From NCBI RefSeq assembly GCF_036946495.1, contig NZ_JAQIIX010000002.1:1178001-1242000 (forward strand): a DNA stretch of 64,000 nucleotides, written 5' to 3'. The position numbers and the translations under genes were made by a program. The notes beneath the pieces are model-generated. The model saw only the letters and a program-made list of their open reading frames with translations. It did not search any database and was not told the DNA's origin. The DNA comes from Mycolicibacterium neoaurum (GTDB taxonomy: Bacteria > Actinomycetota > Actinomycetes > Mycobacteriales > Mycobacteriaceae). Below are positions 25,637-34,524 of this stretch, in pieces (position 1 is the stretch's first letter; each line of letters begins with the position of its first letter).

Positions 25637-27057
25637 GAATCGGTGCCCATCGGTGCCGGGATCCACATCGTCAGGCACAGCCCACCCGCCCGACCGGAGT
25701 CGACCTCGAAGGTGCCACCGGCTCGCTCGATGAGGGCACGGCTGATGGCGAGGCCCAGACCGGAACCCTGGCCGACGGTGTTGGCGGCCCGGAAGAAACG
25801 GGTCGCCAGCCGCGGCAGGTCCCTGGCGGAGACACCGCGGCCGTCATCCCGTATCACCAGGACAACGTCGGCGTCGTGGCGCGCGACGGTGACCTGTGCG
25901 TGTGCGCCCGGTCCTGCGTACTTGGCGATATTGCTCAGGGCAATGTCCAGGATCTGGGTCAGATCCTGCTCCGGCAGCGCCGCCAGGACGGCAGGCGGCG
26001 TCTCGACGGTGACGCCGATGCCGGCATCGGCCATCGCCGCTGCCCAGAACTCCACTCGCTCGGCGGCGACCGCACCGACATCAACGGTGTGGCAGGCCGC
26101 GTCGGTCTCGCCACGGCTTTCGGCCGCGGCGAGGGCGAGCAGATCATTGACGATGCCGGTCAGCCGATCGACTTCCAGCATCGCCTTGTGGTGGGCAGCC
26201 ACCGATGATTCGGGCAGACCCATGCCCAGAGTGTCCAGACGCATGCTCAATGCTGCCAGCGGATTTCGCAGCGCATGCGCGGAATCGGCGATCAACCTGC
26301 GCTGCGCGGCGTCGGCGGCGTCGATATCGCGGGCCATCGCGTCGAAGGTGGCCGACAGTCGGCGCACCTCATGCGGTCCCGCGTACCGACCGGGGATCGG
26401 CTCGTCGACGGAGGGTGGATCGGTGCGGGTGCGGTCTCGCACGCGATGGCGCAGCGACACCGCGCGACCCGCCAGATCGGTCAGCGGCCGAACCGTCCAC
26501 CGCGACAACGAAACCGCGATCGCGGAGGCCAGCACCAGCAGGCCCACCGCGCCTGCAGCGATCAGCGCCCACGCCCGACCGATCTCGGCGCGGGCGGCCG
26601 CCGTCGACGCGGCCAGCACCACCGCGCCGTCGACCTGCGTTCCGGTCCCGACCGGTACGGCGATCAGCACCCGCGCGGGTGACCACGGCGTGACGGCATC
26701 CGGGACGCGGCTGCGCTGGTTACGCAACGCATCGGCGGCGGCCTCGGCGAACTCACCGTCGACATCACCGCCGACATGGCCCACCCCCGCCGCCGCACGT
26801 GGCCTCCCGTCGCGACCGACGACGACCACCGGCTCGTCGTAGAGCTGGTGGTAGCGCTCCAGCACCTGCTGCAATTCCGGATCGGGCGCGTCATCGGTAC
26901 GGGCGGCCAGATCAGCGAAGTAGGAGGCCGCCGCGAGTCGGTTCTCACCGAAGCGCTGCATCCGCTCGCGGCCCAGCGTGATCGCCAGCGGCACCGCGAG
27001 CCCGATGACCACGATCGCCGAATAGACGGCCAGCACGAGCAGGACACGCCGCCACAT
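25630..27057 (-). CDS. Two-component sensor histidine kinase
   Basis: 475 residues. Membrane segments at about 3-25 and 165-190 enclose an extracytoplasmic sensor domain of ~140 residues; then a HAMP-like linker, the His box DSAHALRNPLAAL (about 258-270), N box SNIAKYAGPGA (about 384-394), and G boxes DDGRGVS and GSGLGLAISRAL. Starts 1 bp after the response regulator stop. Adjacent TAXI receptor and MHS symporter suggest it senses an organic acid, as in Tct/Bct systems where a binding protein and kinase cooperate (inference). Confidence 0.9.
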   Translation of the reverse strand: MWRRVLLVLAVYSAIVVIGLAVPLAITLGRERMQRFGENRLAAASYFADLAARTDDAPDPELQQVLERYHQLYDEPVVVVGRDGRPRAAAGVGHVGGDVDGEFAEAAADALRNQRSRVPDAVTPWSPARVLIAVPVGTGTQVDGAVVLAASTAAARAEIGRAWALIAAGAVGLLVLASAIAVSLSRWTVRPLTDLAGRAVSLRHRVRDRTRTDPPSVDEPIPGRYAGPHEVRRLSATFDAMARDIDAADAAQRRLIADSAHALRNPLAALSMRLDTLGMGLPESSVAAHHKAMLEVDRLTGIVNDLLALAAAESRGETDAACHTVDVGAVAAERVEFWAAAMADAGIGVTVETPPAVLAALPEQDLTQILDIALSNIAKYAGPGAHAQVTVARHDADVVLVIRDDGRGVSARDLPRLATRFFRAANTVGQGSGLGLAISRALIERAGGTFEVDSGRAGGLCLTMWIPAPMGTDSS

Positions 27058-27058
27058 C

Positions 27059-27721
27059 TCATGAACCCCAGCGGTAGCCGTACCCGCGGATGGTCGCGAT
27101 CGCTTCGGGCCTGCCGAGCTTTGCGCGCAGCGAGGTCATGTGCACATCCAAACTGCGAGAGATGGCCACGTAGGCATCACCCCAGATCGCATCCATCAGC
27201 TCCTGTCTGCTGACCGCCTCTCCCCGCCGTGCGACAAGATATGCCAGAACCTCGAATTCTTTTGGTGCAAGCGCGATCTCGACGCGAGCCACCTCGACGC
27301 GGCGGGCGCCGAGGTCGACCACGATGTCACCGGACCTGATCACCTCGAGCTCGGGTGTCGCCGTGCCGCCGGTCCGCCGGCGCGCGGCAACCTCGATACG
27401 GGCCCGCAATTCACCCAGACGCGCCGGCTTGACCACGTAATCATCGGCACCCGCCCGCAACGCGCGCACCACCGAGCGTTCGTCGTCGCGGGCGGTCAGC
27501 ACCACCACCGGGATCTGACTCACCCCGCGCAACCGGCGCAGGATGGTCATCCCGTCATCGTCGGGCAGCCCGAGGTCCAGCAGCGCGAGATCGATATCGC
27601 GATGCCCCAGCAGCAGATCCGCACCGCGGCGCATCCGCACCGGTGCATGGCCGACCTGGGCGAGCGCGTCGACGAGCGCCTCACCGACGCCGTCGTCGTC
27701 CTCCACCACCGCGATACGCAT
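27059..27721 (-). CDS. OmpR/PhoB-type response regulator
   Basis: 220 residues. Receiver domain with acidic pair at 8-10, phospho-acceptor Asp49 (ALLDLGLP) and conserved Lys near 98 (YVVKPARL). C-terminal winged helix (about 125-218) ending TIRGYGYRWG, the usual signature. Pairs with the kinase directly downstream; likely controls the MFS-TAXI unit. Confidence 0.93.
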   Translation of the reverse strand: MRIAVVEDDDGVGEALVDALAQVGHAPVRMRRGADLLLGHRDIDLALLDLGLPDDDGMTILRRLRGVSQIPVVVLTARDDERSVVRALRAGADDYVVKPARLGELRARIEVAARRRTGGTATPELEVIRSGDIVVDLGARRVEVARVEIALAPKEFEVLAYLVARRGEAVSRQELMDAIWGDAYVAISRSLDVHMTSLRAKLGRPEAIATIRGYGYRWGS

Positions 27722-27775
27722 CGCGTCAAAGGTACGACAACGACGGTCGAAGTCAGGCCGTTGACGCTGCGGCGG

Positions 27776-27905
27776 TCAGCCGAGCACCCTCGCCGTCGGG
27801 GTGAACACCACCGGCATCGACTCCAGGCCGCTGACGAAATTGGCAGGTCGCAGATCGGGCAACCGCGCCGGTTGATCACCCATCCAGATGTGCTGTCGGG
27901 GCATG
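27776..27905 (-). pseudogene. Decayed 3' fragment of a CYP142-like P450
   Basis: The translated fragment ends LRPANFVSGLESMPVVFTPT plus ARVLG and a stop, nearly the same C-terminus as the intact cyp142 at 32556. Upstream it still reads HIWMGDQPARL where the intact gene has HFCMGNQLARL, so the haem-ligand Cys is now Trp and ~25 residues between the two blocks are deleted. No start or upstream P450 sequence remains. It is a relic of a second cyp142 copy or of a rearrangement. Confidence 0.8.
27794..27853. repeat. 60-bp direct repeat, copy 1 (in the P450 relic)
   Basis: Identical over 60 bp to 32574-32633 in the 3' end of cyp142, same orientation, about 4.8 kb apart. The two copies bracket the amidohydrolase-permease-LacI module. 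Confidence 0.92.
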
Positions 27906-27945
27906 GACCTCGATGGTTCAAAACTTCCAAATGAAACGATGCCGT

Positions 27946-28320
27946 TCACAGCACGACCGTCACGGCGGCGATCAGGTAACCCGCCGTCAGCATGACGAAT
28001 CCGGCACGGTCGACCCAGTTCAACGGTCCACAGCCGGCCAGCGACGGCTTCCAGGCCAGCGGAAAGAACAGCAGCGGCGCGATCCAGGACCCGAGGATGA
28101 TCAGGACCGTCGCCACCGTGGGCAGTGGCAGATCCGCGGCACCGAGCGCGACCAGGATGACGCCCATCATCAACAGGTCGAGATGACCTTGCCGGACGCG
28201 TCGGATGTCGGTCATCCGCAACCGGGTCCTCCAGCGGTCGGACCCGGCCGCCACCATCAACCAACCGGTCAGCACACCGGCTGTCAGCTCAAGCACACCC
28301 GCGGTGACGAGCGCGTTCAT
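27946..28320 (-). CDS. Small four-helix membrane protein
   Basis: 124 residues with four hydrophobic segments (about 5-25, 48-65, 68-90, 103-124). Start overlaps the permease stop (ATGA), so it is translated with the upstream permease and amidohydrolase. The RRVRQGHLDLLMMG stretch after the first helix loosely recalls the hydroxylaminobenzene-mutase/styrene-oxide-isomerase group, but I cannot support that assignment firmly. Function unknown. Confidence 0.7.
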   Translation of the reverse strand: MNALVTAGVLELTAGVLTGWLMVAAGSDRWRTRLRMTDIRRVRQGHLDLLMMGVILVALGAADLPLPTVATVLIILGSWIAPLLFFPLAWKPSLAGCGPLNWVDRAGFVMLTAGYLIAAVTVVL

Positions 28321-29783
28321 CAGCCCATGCTCGTCGGCTCATCCGGCCGTACCGTCGCGAGTTGGTGATAGATCGCGGGGCGGCGGGCCCGCAGGATGCG
28401 AGCGACGACAAGTCCGGAGATGAATGCCACGGGGAGCACCAGGATGAGCGCCATGTTGGTGGCCGCCCCCGCCCCGGTGAGGAGGTCATAGTTGACTGCG
28501 ATGAGTATCAGCGTCCCGGTCAGTGCCACCGTCGCGATCGCGGGGGCCACGAACCGAGTCACGACGCCGTGGCCGTGTGCATCGCGCGCAAAGAATGCCA
28601 CGATCGCGGCCGAACACAGGGCCTGCAAACCGATGATTCCCGGGATACCTATCGCATTGAGCCAGATGAATGTGTGGATATAGGGATCGGCGCCGGCAGC
28701 GGTGAATGCGACGACTATGACGGCCGCGACCACGGAGACGGTGATGCTGGCCATGCCGGGCGAGCCGGACGGCGCACGGCGGGCGAGCCCTGACGGCAGT
28801 GCGCGCTCCTGGGCCAGGGCCGCCAGATAGCGCGCACTGGCGTTGTGGAAGGCGAGCGCGGCGGCCAGAGCGCTGGTGACGATGAGCACGTGCATCATGT
28901 CGGCGACGGGCGCGCCAACCCATTGTTCGGTCGCGGCGAAGAACATCCCGGTCGGATCCTCGGTCGCGACCGACACTGCGCGCTCCGGCCCGTAGGCCAT
29001 GATCGCCGCCCACAGGACGACGGTGTAGAACAACGCAAGGAATCCGACGGCTATGTAAGTAGCCCGTGGCACTGTACGTTTGGGATCCGAAGCCTCCTCG
29101 CTGTAGATCGCCGTCGACTCGAACCCGAGGAAGGCGCCGAACGCCAACACGAACAGCGCGCCGACGCCGGCGCCGAATACGTTGCCCGGGTTGAAGCTTC
29201 CGAAGCTGAGCCCCTCGGCACCTCCCTGGACGATGACCGGCACCGCGAACACCACCAGCACCAGCACCTCCAGGCCGAGCAGCACGCCGAGCACCTTGGC
29301 GCTGAGGGTGATGTTCAGGTAGCCGAGCACACCGACGACGAGCCAGCCGATGATCGCCCAGATCTGCCACGCGATGTCCACACCGATCAGTGACAAGACG
29401 GTGTCGTGGGCGAATACCCCGATCGCGGGCACGAAGCTGACCGCGATGAGGACGTAGGACAGCACAGCAACGAATGCCGCGCCCAGCCCGACAGTGCGGC
29501 CGAGTCCGGCGGATATGTACGCGTAGAACGCGCCGGGGTTGTCGACGTGACGGCTCATAGCGGTGAACCCGACGGCGAAGACCGCCATCACGATTCCGCC
29601 CAACAGGTAGCCGCCAGGGGCACCGACTCCGCCGAACATGACGGCCAGCGGCGCGACACCTGACATAACCGCCAACGGCGCAGCTGCCGCGACGACGAAG
29701 AACACCAGACCCCATACTCCGATCGATCGGCGAGGTGCCGGGCTGGTGATGTGCGTGCCGGCCGCACGGGCGCTCTCGGTCAT
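28320..29783 (-). CDS. APC-superfamily amino acid/amine permease
   Basis: 487 residues, about 12 membrane helices. The first helix region (FFVVAAAAPLAVMSGVAPL) and FGAFLGFESTAIYSEEASDPKRTVPRA (about 215-241, in part FLGFESTAIYSEEA) match APC-family amino acid permeases. Overlaps the amidohydrolase stop and the start of the small membrane protein (ATGA at each junction), so the three form one operon under the LacI-type operators. Probably imports the compound hydrolysed by the amidohydrolase, or exports a product. Confidence 0.87.
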   Translation of the reverse strand: MTESARAAGTHITSPAPRRSIGVWGLVFFVVAAAAPLAVMSGVAPLAVMFGGVGAPGGYLLGGIVMAVFAVGFTAMSRHVDNPGAFYAYISAGLGRTVGLGAAFVAVLSYVLIAVSFVPAIGVFAHDTVLSLIGVDIAWQIWAIIGWLVVGVLGYLNITLSAKVLGVLLGLEVLVLVVFAVPVIVQGGAEGLSFGSFNPGNVFGAGVGALFVLAFGAFLGFESTAIYSEEASDPKRTVPRATYIAVGFLALFYTVVLWAAIMAYGPERAVSVATEDPTGMFFAATEQWVGAPVADMMHVLIVTSALAAALAFHNASARYLAALAQERALPSGLARRAPSGSPGMASITVSVVAAVIVVAFTAAGADPYIHTFIWLNAIGIPGIIGLQALCSAAIVAFFARDAHGHGVVTRFVAPAIATVALTGTLILIAVNYDLLTGAGAATNMALILVLPVAFISGLVVARILRARRPAIYHQLATVRPDEPTSMG

Positions 29784-31405
29784 CGGAGGTCCTCTCGGTG
29801 AACGATCTCGCCGTCGACGACGGTGAGCGGAATCGGTAGATCGATCAGGTCGTCACCGGGCACCCGCACCGGATCGTCGGCGAAGGCTGTCAGGTCGGCT
29901 CTGGCCCCCACCCGGATGCGGCCGCGGTCGGTGTCGCCGAGAGCATCGGCCGCCCAGGCGGTGTAGCCGAGCAGCGCCTGCTCTCCCGTCAGTCGCTGAT
30001 CCGGCTCGAACACATGCCCGTCTCGCTCACCCGGTCGGCGGCGAAGCCGGGCCCACGCCATCCCGTATCTCGGATCGGGATTGGCGACCGGCCAGTCGGA
30101 GCCCAGACATACCGGCGCGCCGGCGGCGATGACGTCGGCTACGCGGAATGCCTGGTCGACCCGGCGGCGCCCGAGCCGCCGGGCAAAGGCGTCGCTGTGG
30201 TCGGCCTGCCGCCATTGCATGTGCAGGGGTTGCATCGACGCGGTGATCTGCAGTTCGGCGAGCCGTTTCACGTCATCGTCTTCGAGCAGTTCCAGATGCT
30301 CCAACCGATGGGCCGTGCCTGCGCCACTTCCCGCCTCCTGACAACAGTCCAGGACGAAGGACACGGCCTGATCACCGACCGCATGGATCGCGAGTTGTAT
30401 TCCTGCGGCGGTGTATTGGGCGATCACGTCGCGAAGGCGTTCAGGGTCCGGCCAGAATGGGTGAGAGCCACACCCGCAGGTGTCGGGTTCGCGCAGCCAG
30501 GCAGTTCCGGTGTCGATCACGCCGTCACTGAATATCTTGATCAGCCCGGAGCGCCAGCGCCGGCCCCTACGAGCGGCGAGCGCGATGAACTCCGCGATTC
30601 CCGCATCATCGCGGTCGGGGTGATGCCACAGGGCGGTGACCAGTCGCACCGACAGCCGTCCGGCATCGTCTAGTGCGGCGTAGGTGTCGAGATCGCCGGC
30701 ATCCCCATTCATCACGACACCACCGGTCACTCCGAGCCGGTTCAGTCTGGCGAGCACCTCGGCCAGTCGATCCAGGACGGCGGCCGTATCCGTATCGGCC
30801 AGCGCCGCCATCAGTGGTTGGTACGCCGAGGGCTCCTTCAACTCGCCGGTCGGCCTACCCCCGTCGACAACCACCGTGGCACCGTCGGGGAAGGTCTCGC
30901 GACCGGTCAGGTTGCTCTCGCTGATGGCCGCGGTGGATACCAGGGCGGTATGCAGATCGTAGAAGACCCCGATGAAGGGCCGCCCATCGACCGCGTCGTC
31001 GATCAGCTCGGCACGAATTCCGTTGTGTGAGAAGGCGGCATAGTCGAGATTCCAGGCGCGGACCCATTGGCCGGCCGGAGTGCGCTCAGCTTCGGCGCTC
31101 AGCGCGGTGCGCACTTGCTCAAGCGAGGTGTACCCGGCCATATCGGCGCCGCGGGACAGCTCGGCCCCCCATGCCGGATGGATGTGGGAGTCGATCAGAC
31201 CTGGAGTCAGCGCCGCGCCGCGTAGGTCGAGGGCCTCGACCCCGGCAGGCGCGGCGGCGAGCACCTCGGCGTTCGTCCCGACCGCGGAGATCCTGCCGTC
31301 GACCCAGCTGACCGCCTCGGCGCGCGGCCGACCCGCGTCCAGCGTGCGAACATCGGCATTCACTATCAAGCCCGAACCCGATGTGACTGGTAGCACATAT
31401 TTCAT
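29780..31405 (-). CDS. Amidohydrolase family 3 metal-dependent hydrolase
   Basis: 541 residues from the ATG at 31405. That start is chosen over the TTG at 31426 because the promoter -10 ends 8 nt before it, implying a leaderless mRNA. Metal-binding LIDSHIHPAWG (about 68-78) and AIHAVGDQAV (about 328-337) match the YtcJ-like amidohydrolase_3 family, which hydrolyses amides, carbamates or cyclic imides. The C-terminal LGSDWPVANPDPRYGMAWA is also typical. Substrate unknown; probably nitrogenous, given the APC permease in the operon. Confidence 0.85.
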   Translation of the reverse strand: MKYVLPVTSGSGLIVNADVRTLDAGRPRAEAVSWVDGRISAVGTNAEVLAAAPAGVEALDLRGAALTPGLIDSHIHPAWGAELSRGADMAGYTSLEQVRTALSAEAERTPAGQWVRAWNLDYAAFSHNGIRAELIDDAVDGRPFIGVFYDLHTALVSTAAISESNLTGRETFPDGATVVVDGGRPTGELKEPSAYQPLMAALADTDTAAVLDRLAEVLARLNRLGVTGGVVMNGDAGDLDTYAALDDAGRLSVRLVTALWHHPDRDDAGIAEFIALAARRGRRWRSGLIKIFSDGVIDTGTAWLREPDTCGCGSHPFWPDPERLRDVIAQYTAAGIQLAIHAVGDQAVSFVLDCCQEAGSGAGTAHRLEHLELLEDDDVKRLAELQITASMQPLHMQWRQADHSDAFARRLGRRRVDQAFRVADVIAAGAPVCLGSDWPVANPDPRYGMAWARLRRRPGERDGHVFEPDQRLTGEQALLGYTAWAADALGDTDRGRIRVGARADLTAFADDPVRVPGDDLIDLPIPLTVVDGEIVHREDLR

Positions 31406-31413
31406 AGCGACAA

Positions 31414-31441
31414 ATCGTAAGCACAAATCGATTTAGGTCAA
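31414..31441 (-). promoter_or_regulatory. Amidohydrolase operon promoter
   Basis: Minus strand TTGACC (31441-31436), 16-bp spacer, TACGAT (31419-31414). Start of transcription would fall at or next to the ATG at 31405. A perfect 10-bp palindrome occupies the spacer. Confidence 0.6.
31425..31434. promoter_or_regulatory. LacI-type operator O1
   Basis: AAATCGATTT, a perfect palindrome with the central CG typical of LacI/GalR operators. It lies between -35 and -10 of the amidohydrolase promoter. Confidence 0.6.
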
Positions 31442-31461
31442 TACCCCAAACGATTTGGGTA
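31442..31461. promoter_or_regulatory. LacI-type operator O2
   Basis: Imperfect 20-bp palindrome with TACCC/GGGTA ends and a CG centre (8 of 10 positions pair). Its centre is 22 bp (two helical turns) from O1, and it overlaps the -35 region of the lacI-side promoter candidate (TTGGGT-N18-TATACG, 31455-31484). Confidence 0.55.
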
Positions 31462-31488
31462 TGTGTATCAAGTCTGGATATACGTAGG

Positions 31489-32559
31489 ATGATCCGTGTG
31501 ACCCGCGCTCGAGTGACCATCCGCGATGTGGCCGAGGCCGCCGGGGTTTCGGCCACCACGGTTTCCCATGCGCTCAACGGCAAGGGCGAGGTCAGTCCGG
31601 CCACCATCGAGCGCGTCCGAGCAGCGGCCCGCAGGCTCGGCTACCGTCCGAGCCCGACCGCTCGGGCGCTGCGGCAAGGCCGGAACGGCGCGCTGGTTCT
31701 GATCCTGCCGCGCGAGGACGGCCGAGAGGTTGCCCGTCAGATCGTGGCACTCGATTACTACATGGCCATCGCCGCGACTGCGGCGTCGGTGGCCTTCGAA
31801 CACCAACGGGCTTTGATACTGCCTCCCGAACTGACCACCGCCGAGGACTGGGAGTCGATCAACCCTGATGGTGTGCTGCTGTGTGATCCGATCGCGTCCG
31901 ACCCCCAGATCGAATTACTGGAGAGCATCGGAATTCCGGTGGTGTCGATCGAGCGCGACGCGGGTCGGCCCGATCGAGTCCACTACGTGGCCGGCGACAA
32001 CACGGCGAACACCCGGCTGGTGCTCGCACACCTACGGGCACAGGGAGCGCGGCGCATCGCCCTGCTCACAACGGCCTGGACCCGTGCGTGGTCCATAGAC
32101 ATCGACGACGCGTACTCGGCGTGGTGCGCCGAGACGGGTTTCCCGGATCTGCGTGTCCGGGTGCCGGTGCAATTCGACAAGCGCGCCGCCTACCAGGCCG
32201 CCTGCCACCTGTTGGACGGGCCCGAGCCGCCAGATGCGATTTACGCACCGGCCGAGGGATACACGAACGGGGTCCTGACGGCCTGTCGCGAACGGGGGCT
32301 GCGAATCCCACAGGACGTCCTCGTGGTGGGTGGTATCGACGGCCGGGAGGCCCGCGAAAGCGAGCCGGCCGTAACGGCACTCGACCTGCACCCCGACCGG
32401 CAAGCAGCGGCGGCGGTGGACCTGCTCATCGATCGTATCGACGGTCGCGACGCGCAAGGTCCGATCCAGGTACCCAGCACACTGCAGGTACGAGCAAGTT
32501 CGACACGCCGGTCGGTCACACAGCTCCCGGAAACGCCAGACGCCAACGAGCGCGGTTAG
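31489..32559 (+). CDS. LacI-family transcriptional regulator
   Basis: 356 residues; a GTG three codons in (31498) is a possible alternative start. LacI helix-turn-helix at about 9-30 (VTIRDVAEAAGVSATTVSHALN), hinge RPSPTARALR, then a periplasmic-binding-protein-like ligand domain. Divergent from the amidohydrolase operon with two CG-centred palindromes between them, so it almost certainly controls that operon. Its 3' end overlaps the convergent cyp142 by 4 bp. Confidence 0.9.
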   Translation: MIRVTRARVTIRDVAEAAGVSATTVSHALNGKGEVSPATIERVRAAARRLGYRPSPTARALRQGRNGALVLILPREDGREVARQIVALDYYMAIAATAASVAFEHQRALILPPELTTAEDWESINPDGVLLCDPIASDPQIELLESIGIPVVSIERDAGRPDRVHYVAGDNTANTRLVLAHLRAQGARRIALLTTAWTRAWSIDIDDAYSAWCAETGFPDLRVRVPVQFDKRAAYQAACHLLDGPEPPDAIYAPAEGYTNGVLTACRERGLRIPQDVLVVGGIDGREARESEPAVTALDLHPDRQAAAAVDLLIDRIDGRDAQGPIQVPSTLQVRASSTRRSVTQLPETPDANERG

Positions 32560-33779
32560 ACCTCAACCTTTTTCGTCGGGGTGAACACCACCGGCATCGA
32601 CTCCAGGCCGCTGACGAAATTGGCAGGTCGCAGCGGGAGCATGTTCTCGTCGGCCAAGCGCAGGTCGGGAAGCCGTTGCAACACCTTCTCGATCATGATC
32701 TTCAGCTCGAGCCGCGCCAACTGGTTACCCATGCAGAAGTGCGTGCCGAATCCGAACGCGACGTGATTGTTCGGGCTGCGGTCGATCCGGAAGTTCTGCG
32801 GATCGCCGAACACCTCCTCGTCGAAGTTCGCAGACTCGAACATCAGCATGATCTTCTCGTCCTTGCGCAGCTGCGTGCCGTAGAACTCGGTGTCCGCGGT
32901 CAGCGTGCGGCACATGTTCTTCACCGGCGAGGTCCAGCGCAGCATCTCCTCGATGGCGCCGGGCAGCTTGGTGGGATCCGCCCTCAGGGCAGCCCACTGG
33001 TCCTGGTGGCGCAACAGCTGTTCGGTTCCACCGGAGAGGGTGTGCCTGGTGGTCTCGTCACCGCCGATGAGGATCAGCAGCGTCTCCATGACGATCTCGG
33101 CATCTTCCATCCGGTGTCCCTCGACCTCGGAGTGGACCAGCACGGAGAACAGGTCATCGGTCGGATCGGCCCGCCGCTTGGCGATCACATCCATGGTGAA
33201 GGCGGTGTACGCGGCGAAGGTATCCATCAACAACTGGACGGTCTGCTCGTCGACATGCGAACTCAAGCCGCAGACCAGATCATCGGACCACTTCAGCAGG
33301 AGCTCACGCTCCTGGGGAAGCACACCGAGCATGTCGCCGATCACCGCCATCGGCAGCGGGGCGGCGATATCACGGACGAAATCGCATTCGCCCTTTTCAC
33401 ACACCGCGTCGATGAGGGTGTCGCACAGCACGCCGATCGAGGGCAGCTTGTCCATCACCCGTTTACGGGTGAACCCCGCGTTGACGAGCTTGCGGCGCAA
33501 CAGATGTGCCGGGTCGTCCATATCGATCATGTACGGCATACCGGGCTGGTCGGGACGGATGCCGCCGGCGTTGGAGAACAGCTCCGGGTTGCGTTCGGCA
33601 TCGAGCACCGCGGCATGGCTGGCTGCTGCGGCTTGACCGTTGCGGTCCCGGAACACCGGCTCGTGCGCCCGCATCCAGCGGTAAGCGTCGCGGGCTTGCC
33701 CGTCGGCATAGAACCGGCCGTCGGCGAGGTCCACGTCGGGACGTGCTTCGGTGACCGAACCGGTCAGAACCCCTGTCAT
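32556..33779 (-). CDS. cyp142: Cytochrome P450 CYP142, steroid 26-monooxygenase
   Basis: 407 residues. I-helix GGDETT (239-244), ExxR at Glu278-Arg281, and haem-binding FGFGTHFCMG with Cys349. The sequence closely follows M. tuberculosis CYP142 (MIDMDDPAHLLRRKLVNAGF is conserved), which oxidises the terminal methyl of the cholesterol side chain to the carboxylate used by FadD19. Coupled by ATGA to the upstream decarboxylase-like gene. Its last 60 bp repeat at 27794. No KstR box lies directly upstream of this pair. Confidence 0.93.
   Translation of the reverse strand: MTGVLTGSVTEARPDVDLADGRFYADGQARDAYRWMRAHEPVFRDRNGQAAAASHAAVLDAERNPELFSNAGGIRPDQPGMPYMIDMDDPAHLLRRKLVNAGFTRKRVMDKLPSIGVLCDTLIDAVCEKGECDFVRDIAAPLPMAVIGDMLGVLPQERELLLKWSDDLVCGLSSHVDEQTVQLLMDTFAAYTAFTMDVIAKRRADPTDDLFSVLVHSEVEGHRMEDAEIVMETLLILIGGDETTRHTLSGGTEQLLRHQDQWAALRADPTKLPGAIEEMLRWTSPVKNMCRTLTADTEFYGTQLRKDEKIMLMFESANFDEEVFGDPQNFRIDRSPNNHVAFGFGTHFCMGNQLARLELKIMIEKVLQRLPDLRLADENMLPLRPANFVSGLESMPVVFTPTKKVEV
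32574..32633. repeat. 60-bp direct repeat, copy 2 (3' end of cyp142)
   Basis: Same 60 bp as 27794-27853; encodes the conserved C-terminal RPANFVSGLESMPVVFTPT of CYP142. Confidence 0.92.
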
Positions 33780-34504
33780 GCGATCTCCTCGGCGTCGGCG
33801 AAGGTCATTTCCACATTGCGGGCGGAGCCGGAGAACATGGCACGCTTGGGAAAACCGAGCGCCGCCAGTTCCCGGCCGTACGGGTGCGTTCCGAGGCGGA
33901 CCGTCACGCCGCCGGGGCGGTAGCGCACGCCGGACATGATCATCTGTCCCGACGTTCTGCGGGTCACGCCGTCCAGATACGAATACGTCGGGTGCACCTG
34001 CGGTTTGCCGGTGAACGCCGCGGGAACCGGCAGGCCCGGCGCGAAGTCCATGCCGACCGCGAACTGCCCGTCGATGGTCGCGTCGAAGGAATAGCGGTAT
34101 CCGTCCCGAATGACGAAGTCGGCCAGCACTTTCGGGTAGCCCCAGATCTGGCGGCCGGCCGCCATCGTGAACTCACCGTCCACAGGTAAGTGGTGGATGA
34201 AGGCGCCGGCTTCACCGAGGGCCTTGAGGCCTGACGCGGTCGATCCGGGCGGGTTCACCATGACGTTGGTGCCGTACTCCAGGTACGGGCCGAGGTCGCC
34301 GTCGACATAGCGCATCAGCATCAGCACCACCACCGCCTTGCCGGGGCGGTAGTGGCACACGGTCAGCCCGCTGTAGTCGATCATGGCTTGCGCGGCATCG
34401 GCATCCACCGAGAACATCGCCATGTGCTGCTCGGCCGTGCGAATCTGCACCGGCATGGTCACGGTCTGGCCCGCGATCGTGTACTGCGATGTGGCGTGGG
34501 TCAC
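33776..34504 (-). CDS. Acetoacetate-decarboxylase-like protein
   Basis: 242 residues in the acetoacetate decarboxylase fold family: YGTNVMVNPPG (about 79-89), AGRQIWGYPKVLADF (about 116-130) with the Lys in the position of the Schiff-base lysine. Position just upstream of cyp142 and its coupling to it match Rv3519 of M. tuberculosis. Catalytic activity is unproven for this group; it may be a steroid lyase or hydratase-like enzyme. The upstream region carries two long inverted repeats. Confidence 0.78.
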   Translation of the reverse strand: MTHATSQYTIAGQTVTMPVQIRTAEQHMAMFSVDADAAQAMIDYSGLTVCHYRPGKAVVVLMLMRYVDGDLGPYLEYGTNVMVNPPGSTASGLKALGEAGAFIHHLPVDGEFTMAAGRQIWGYPKVLADFVIRDGYRYSFDATIDGQFAVGMDFAPGLPVPAAFTGKPQVHPTYSYLDGVTRRTSGQMIMSGVRYRPGGVTVRLGTHPYGRELAALGFPKRAMFSGSARNVEMTFADAEEIA

Positions 34505-34524
34505 GCGCCCAATCTAGGACGCGC

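Noticed and set aside
27913..27936. NFQMK-coding stretch resembling the C-terminus of EchA19
   Set aside because: About 13 of 16 bases match, too short to distinguish from chance; not called as an echA19 relic.
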